The position numbers and the translations under genes were made by a program. Under the pieces are notes generated by a model. It saw only the letters and a list, made by a program, of their open reading frames with translations, ran no database searches and was not told the origin of the DNA. Shown here in pieces: positions 14,222 through 17,189 of a stretch of DNA of 17,189 nucleotides. Source of the DNA: Fusobacterium sp. (GTDB lineage Bacteria; Fusobacteriota; Fusobacteriia; Fusobacteriales; Fusobacteriaceae); contig JAHHSZ010000035.1 of the NCBI GenBank assembly GCA_020024915.1, positions 1-17,189 of the forward strand, given 5' to 3'. Positions within the stretch are counted from its first letter, which is position 1. The number at the start of each line of letters is the position of its first letter.

Positions 14222-14998
14222 ATGAACTTTATAGCATACGAACAAGAAGGATTTGTAGGAGTAATAACTATAAACCGTCCAAAAGCTTTAAATGCATTAA
14301 ATAGCGAAGTATTAAAAGAATTAAATACAGTGTTAGATAATGTTGATTTAGAAGCTACGAGAGCACTTATCTTAACAGGTGCTGGAGAAAAATCTTTTGT
14401 TGCAGGTGCAGATATCGGAGAGATGAGTACACTTACAAAAGCTGAAGGAGAGGCTTTTGGTAAAATAGGAAATGATGTTTTTAGAAGAATAGAGACTTTC
14501 CCAATTCCAGTAATTGCAGCAGTAAATGGATTTGCATTAGGTGGAGGTTGTGAAATAGCAATGAGTTGTGATATTAGACTTTGTTCTGATACAGCTTTAT
14601 TTGGACAACCAGAAGTAGGATTAGGAATAACTCCAGGATTTGGTGGAACACAGAGATTGGCTCGTTTAATACCAATAGGAAAAGCGAAAGAGATAATATA
14701 CGCAGCTGTAAATATAAAAGCAGATGAGGCATATAGAATAGGATTAGTAAATGCAGTATATCCATTAGAAGAGTTGTTACCAGCAGCTAAAAAATTAGCA
14801 GCTAAAATAGCTAAAAATGCTCCAATTGCAGTTAGAGCTTGTAAACAAGCTATAAATGACGGACTTAATACAGATATGGATCATGCAATTGTAATTGAAG
14901 AGAAGCTTTTTGGAAGTTGTTTTGAAACGGAGGACCAAAAAGAGGGAATGAAGGCATTCTTAGAAAAAAGAAAAGTTGAAGGATTCAAAAATAGATAG
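14222..14998 (+). CDS. crt: 3-hydroxybutyryl-CoA dehydratase (crotonase)
   Basis: Encodes 258 residues, typical for short-chain enoyl-CoA hydratases. The oxyanion and catalytic features are all present: AGADIGEM (62-68), FALGGGCE with E111, and QPEVGLGITPGFGGTQRL with E131; the two glutamates are 20 residues apart as in rat crotonase (144/164). It interconverts 3-hydroxybutyryl-CoA and crotonyl-CoA in the butyrate pathway. GGAGGG lies 5 bases before the ATG. It sits 100 bases after thl, behind a possible own promoter and a strong hairpin, and 48 bases before hbd. Confidence 0.96.
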   Translation: MNFIAYEQEGFVGVITINRPKALNALNSEVLKELNTVLDNVDLEATRALILTGAGEKSFVAGADIGEMSTLTKAEGEAFGKIGNDVFRRIETFPIPVIAAVNGFALGGGCEIAMSCDIRLCSDTALFGQPEVGLGITPGFGGTQRLARLIPIGKAKEIIYAAVNIKADEAYRIGLVNAVYPLEELLPAAKKLAAKIAKNAPIAVRACKQAINDGLNTDMDHAIVIEEKLFGSCFETEDQKEGMKAFLEKRKVEGFKNR

Positions 14999-15046
14999 AA
15001 AAAACTCTTTAGATAAAATAGATATAAAAACTTAGGAGGCATTGAG

Positions 15047-15886
15047 ATGAAAATAGGAGTAATTGGTGCTGGAACTATGGGTTCTGGAATTGCACAAACA
15101 TTTGCACAAACTGAAGGATATGAAGTAGTTCTTTGTGATATTAATGAGGAGTTTGCAGCAAGAGGAAAAGCTAAAATAGCAAAAGGTTTTGAAAGAATGA
15201 TCGCTAAAGGAAAAATGGATCAAGCAACTGTAGATGCTGTATTAGCAAAAATTACAACTGGAACTAAAGAAATTTGTGGAGATTGTGATTTAGTAATTGA
15301 AGCAGCCTTAGAAAATATGGAGATCAAAAAACAAACTTTTAAAGAGTTAGATGCTATTTGCAAACCAGAAGCTATATTTGCAACTAACACATCATCATTA
15401 TCAATAACAGAAATAGGAGCAGGATTAAATAGACCAGTAATTGGAATGCACTTCTTTAACCCAGTACCTGTTATGAAACTTGTAGAAGTAATAGCAGGAT
15501 TAAATACTCCAGTTGAGATAGTAGAAACTATCAAAAAAATATCTGAAGAAATAGGAAAAGTTCCTGTACAAGTAGAAGAAGCAGCAGGATTTGTTGTAAA
15601 TAGAGTATTAATTCCAATGATAAACGAAGCAGTAGGAATTTTAGCTGATGGTGTAGCTTCAGCTGAAGGAATAGACAATGCTATGAAATTAGGAGCTAAC
15701 CATCCAATGGGACCATTAGCTTTAGGAGATTTAATAGGATTAGATGTATGTTTAGCTATTATGGAAGTATTATACAATGAATTTGGAGATTCTAAATACA
15801 GACCTCATCCATTATTAAGAAAAATGGTTAGAGGTGGAAAACTTGGAAGAAAAACTGGAATGGGATTCTTCGATTATACTAAATAG
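15047..15886 (+). CDS. hbd: 3-hydroxybutyryl-CoA dehydrogenase
   Basis: Encodes 279 residues, the usual bacterial length. The N-terminal Rossmann fold shows IGVIGAGTMGSGIAQ (4-17) with D31 after the second strand, which favours NAD(H). The catalytic pair is H135 in GMHFFNPVPVMKLVE and E147, with NTSSLSI (114-120) forming the active-site segment. The C-terminal domain closes with TGMGFFDY. It reduces acetoacetyl-CoA to 3-hydroxybutyryl-CoA, using the thl product and feeding crt. AGGAGG precedes the ATG by 7 bases. Butyryl-CoA dehydrogenase and electron-transfer flavoprotein genes, needed to complete butyrate synthesis, are not in the window. Confidence 0.96.
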   Translation: MKIGVIGAGTMGSGIAQTFAQTEGYEVVLCDINEEFAARGKAKIAKGFERMIAKGKMDQATVDAVLAKITTGTKEICGDCDLVIEAALENMEIKKQTFKELDAICKPEAIFATNTSSLSITEIGAGLNRPVIGMHFFNPVPVMKLVEVIAGLNTPVEIVETIKKISEEIGKVPVQVEEAAGFVVNRVLIPMINEAVGILADGVASAEGIDNAMKLGANHPMGPLALGDLIGLDVCLAIMEVLYNEFGDSKYRPHPLLRKMVRGGKLGRKTGMGFFDYTK

Positions 15887-15900
15887 TAAAAAAGTTTAAT

Positions 15901-15937
15901 AAAAAAGCCAGAGAAAGTTGTTCTTTGGCTTTTTTAG
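15901..15937. terminator. Bidirectional terminator between hbd and mnmH
   Basis: AAAAAAGCCAGAGAA (15901-15915) pairs with TTCTTTGGCTTTTTT (15921-15935) around a 5-base loop, with one G-T wobble. A- and T-rich flanks make it work for both convergent genes. Confidence 0.9.
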
Positions 15938-15954
15938 TTACAAAATATTAAAAA

Positions 15955-17007
15955 TTAATCTTCGTTATTATCTGTATTTTCTAAACTTTCTAAATTAAAG
16001 AAGTAGTTGCTAAGCTGTTTAGCACACTCATCCATATCAGTATAGTGTAATGAGAATTCAAATTTATGTTTATCAATACTCACCTCATAAAGTGGATCAT
16101 AATATTGTTTGATTAGAATCTCTCCTAACTCTCTAAGTTTTTTCTCATGTAAAAGTTGTAGATAGTTAGCTGTCTTTTCTTTAGATACATAACGAGCTAC
16201 CTTCATAATACACTCTTCAAGCTCATTTTCAGAGACATTAGTGTAATCTTCCAATAAAACATCTAATCTACTTGGAATATTTGTATCTATGAACAGATGT
16301 TGTCCTGCAGTCATACTAGAATAAACTGATTCAGGTATATAGACATTTCCAATTCTTTTACTTTCACTCTCAACAACTATATATTTTGTTTTACAAGTTC
16401 TAAGAAATTCGAAGATTTCTCCGTCAAATCTTTTTTGACTCTGTGGAAATTTTTCACCTAAAGCGCCAAAGAAAGAGCCTTTATGAGCAGCTATTCTTTC
16501 AAGATCTAAAACCGAGACTCCAAGTTCAATCATCTTATTTAAAATTTTAGTTTTTCCTACACCAGTACGACCATGTACAACTATATATTTAAAATTTTGA
16601 TTAAGTTGAGGAATATTAGCTATTATGAAGTCTCTATAAGCTTTATAACCACCTTCAAGTTTTGCAACTTTATATCCAAGACTTCCAAAAAGTGATGTTA
16701 TAGATGAACTTCTCATTCCACCTCTAGCACACATAAAAACAAGTTTAGAGTGTTTTTTTGAAAGTTCTTGTATCTGTTCAAAAATTTCAGGTAATCTTTT
16801 TGAAATAAACTCTACTCCCAATTTTTTTGCCTTCTCTTTAGATTCTTGTACATAAGTAGTTCCTACTAAAACTCTCTCTTCATCAAGAAGGACAGGGATA
16901 TTAACAGAGTTAGGAACTTTATCTAATTCAAATTCTTTTGGAGTTCTAACATCAATAAGAATTGCATTTTTTTCCTTTAAAAAATTTTCAAAACTGACTA
17001 AATTCAT
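15955..17007 (-). CDS. mnmH: tRNA 2-selenouridine synthase
   Basis: Encodes 350 residues, close to the 364 of E. coli MnmH (SelU). Residues 1-125 form a rhodanese domain with active-site C93 in FMCARGGMRSSS, a hallmark of this family. A P-loop follows at 146-153 (GRTGVGKT), and the rest matches the family's C-terminal domain. The enzyme turns 2-thiouridine at the wobble position of Lys, Glu and Gln tRNAs into geranylated and then 2-selenouridine, using selenophosphate. This implies a selD gene elsewhere. ATG 17007 has AAGGAG 7 bases upstream; the reading frame extends to 17076 but crosses the promoter -10 box, so the longer start is rejected. The gene stands alone, convergent to hbd. Confidence 0.95.
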   Translation of the reverse strand: MNLVSFENFLKEKNAILIDVRTPKEFELDKVPNSVNIPVLLDEERVLVGTTYVQESKEKAKKLGVEFISKRLPEIFEQIQELSKKHSKLVFMCARGGMRSSSITSLFGSLGYKVAKLEGGYKAYRDFIIANIPQLNQNFKYIVVHGRTGVGKTKILNKMIELGVSVLDLERIAAHKGSFFGALGEKFPQSQKRFDGEIFEFLRTCKTKYIVVESESKRIGNVYIPESVYSSMTAGQHLFIDTNIPSRLDVLLEDYTNVSENELEECIMKVARYVSKEKTANYLQLLHEKKLRELGEILIKQYYDPLYEVSIDKHKFEFSLHYTDMDECAKQLSNYFFNLESLENTDNNED

Positions 17008-17044
17008 TTTATTCTCCTTACATTTTGACAACATTTTACTCTGT

Positions 17045-17073
17045 ATTATATCACAATTATGAAGATATTTAAA
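17045..17073 (-). promoter_or_regulatory. Promoter of mnmH
   Basis: On the - strand: -10 TATAAT (17050-17045) with TGA before it (extended -10), a 17-bp spacer and a weak -35 TTTAAA (17073-17068), about 38 bases upstream of the ATG. Confidence 0.7.
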
Positions 17074-17159
17074 CAAATAAATAGTGATAATTCATATGAG
17101 AAAAAGTGGGATATACTATTTTGTGAGTAGTAGAGGTATTTAAAAATAGAGTAACGGTT

Positions 17160-17188
17160 TTGATTTTTTTTTGAAAAATTGATATAAT
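17160..17188 (+). promoter_or_regulatory. Promoter pointing out of the right edge
   Basis: -35 TTGATT (17160-17165), a 17-bp spacer and -10 TATAAT (17183-17188) with a TGA extension. It would drive a + strand gene beyond the window, divergent from mnmH. Confidence 0.65.
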
Positions 17189-17189
17189 A

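Noticed and set aside
15220..15777. 185-codon - strand frame opposite hbd
   Set aside because: It is long but is the antisense image of a conserved dehydrogenase, with no ribosome site and a composition that follows the sense codons.
17093..17143. Short + strand frame near the right edge
   Set aside because: It has only about 15 codons, no ribosome site, and lies upstream of the outward-facing promoter.

Overview
The window is AT-rich DNA from a Gram-negative anaerobe, most likely a Fusobacterium. Supporting evidence is the mix of outer-membrane genes (KDO-8-phosphate phosphatase, OmpA-type lipoprotein) with low-GC codon use, a rubredoxin, a butyrate-type thiolase/crotonase/3-hydroxybutyryl-CoA dehydrogenase cluster, and a PgpH-YbeY-DgkA gene order otherwise typical of Firmicutes. 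The species is not resolved. No rRNA, tRNA, CRISPR array, insertion sequence or phage gene was seen.

Layout. (1) 1-182: the 3' end of a + strand gene, a bidirectional terminator, then a tandem two-domain rubredoxin on the - strand (181-522) with its own promoter. (2) 523-881: an intergenic region with two promoters, a 12-bp palindrome and a possible 23-codon ORF. (3) 882-2622: an L,D-transpeptidase-like protein and an OmpA-domain lipoprotein, a cell-envelope pair. (4) 2683-3511, - strand: rpsT (S20, TTG start) and a kdsC-like phosphatase behind a strong hairpin. (5) 3795-12591, + strand: a compact six-gene unit with a RadC/JAMM-DinG fusion helicase, PgpH-type c-di-AMP phosphodiesterase, YbeY, a DgkA-PAP2 fusion, a class-3-lipase-like protein and a peptide/nickel-type solute-binding lipoprotein. 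Spacings run from 4-nt overlap to 18 nt, with one strong terminator at the end. (6) 12937-15886, + strand: thl, crt and hbd, converting acetyl-CoA to crotonyl-CoA and back. The thl promoter overlaps an 18-bp Rex-like site, and a possible second promoter before crt abuts a perfect 13-bp inverted repeat. (7) 15955-17007, - strand: mnmH/selU, tRNA 2-selenouridine synthase. A + strand promoter at the right edge points out of the window.

How the genes fit together. The left part concerns the envelope (transpeptidase, peptidoglycan-binding lipoprotein, KDO synthesis). The central operon mixes DNA helicase, RNA processing, c-di-AMP turnover and lipid handling. The right part is central fermentative metabolism. 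The most unusual points are the JAMM-DinG fusion, the lipid kinase-phosphatase fusion, the altered L,D-transpeptidase active-site motif, the near-identical repeats in the rubredoxin gene, and the regulatory palindromes around thl and crt. I found no clearly new multi-gene defence or mobile system.
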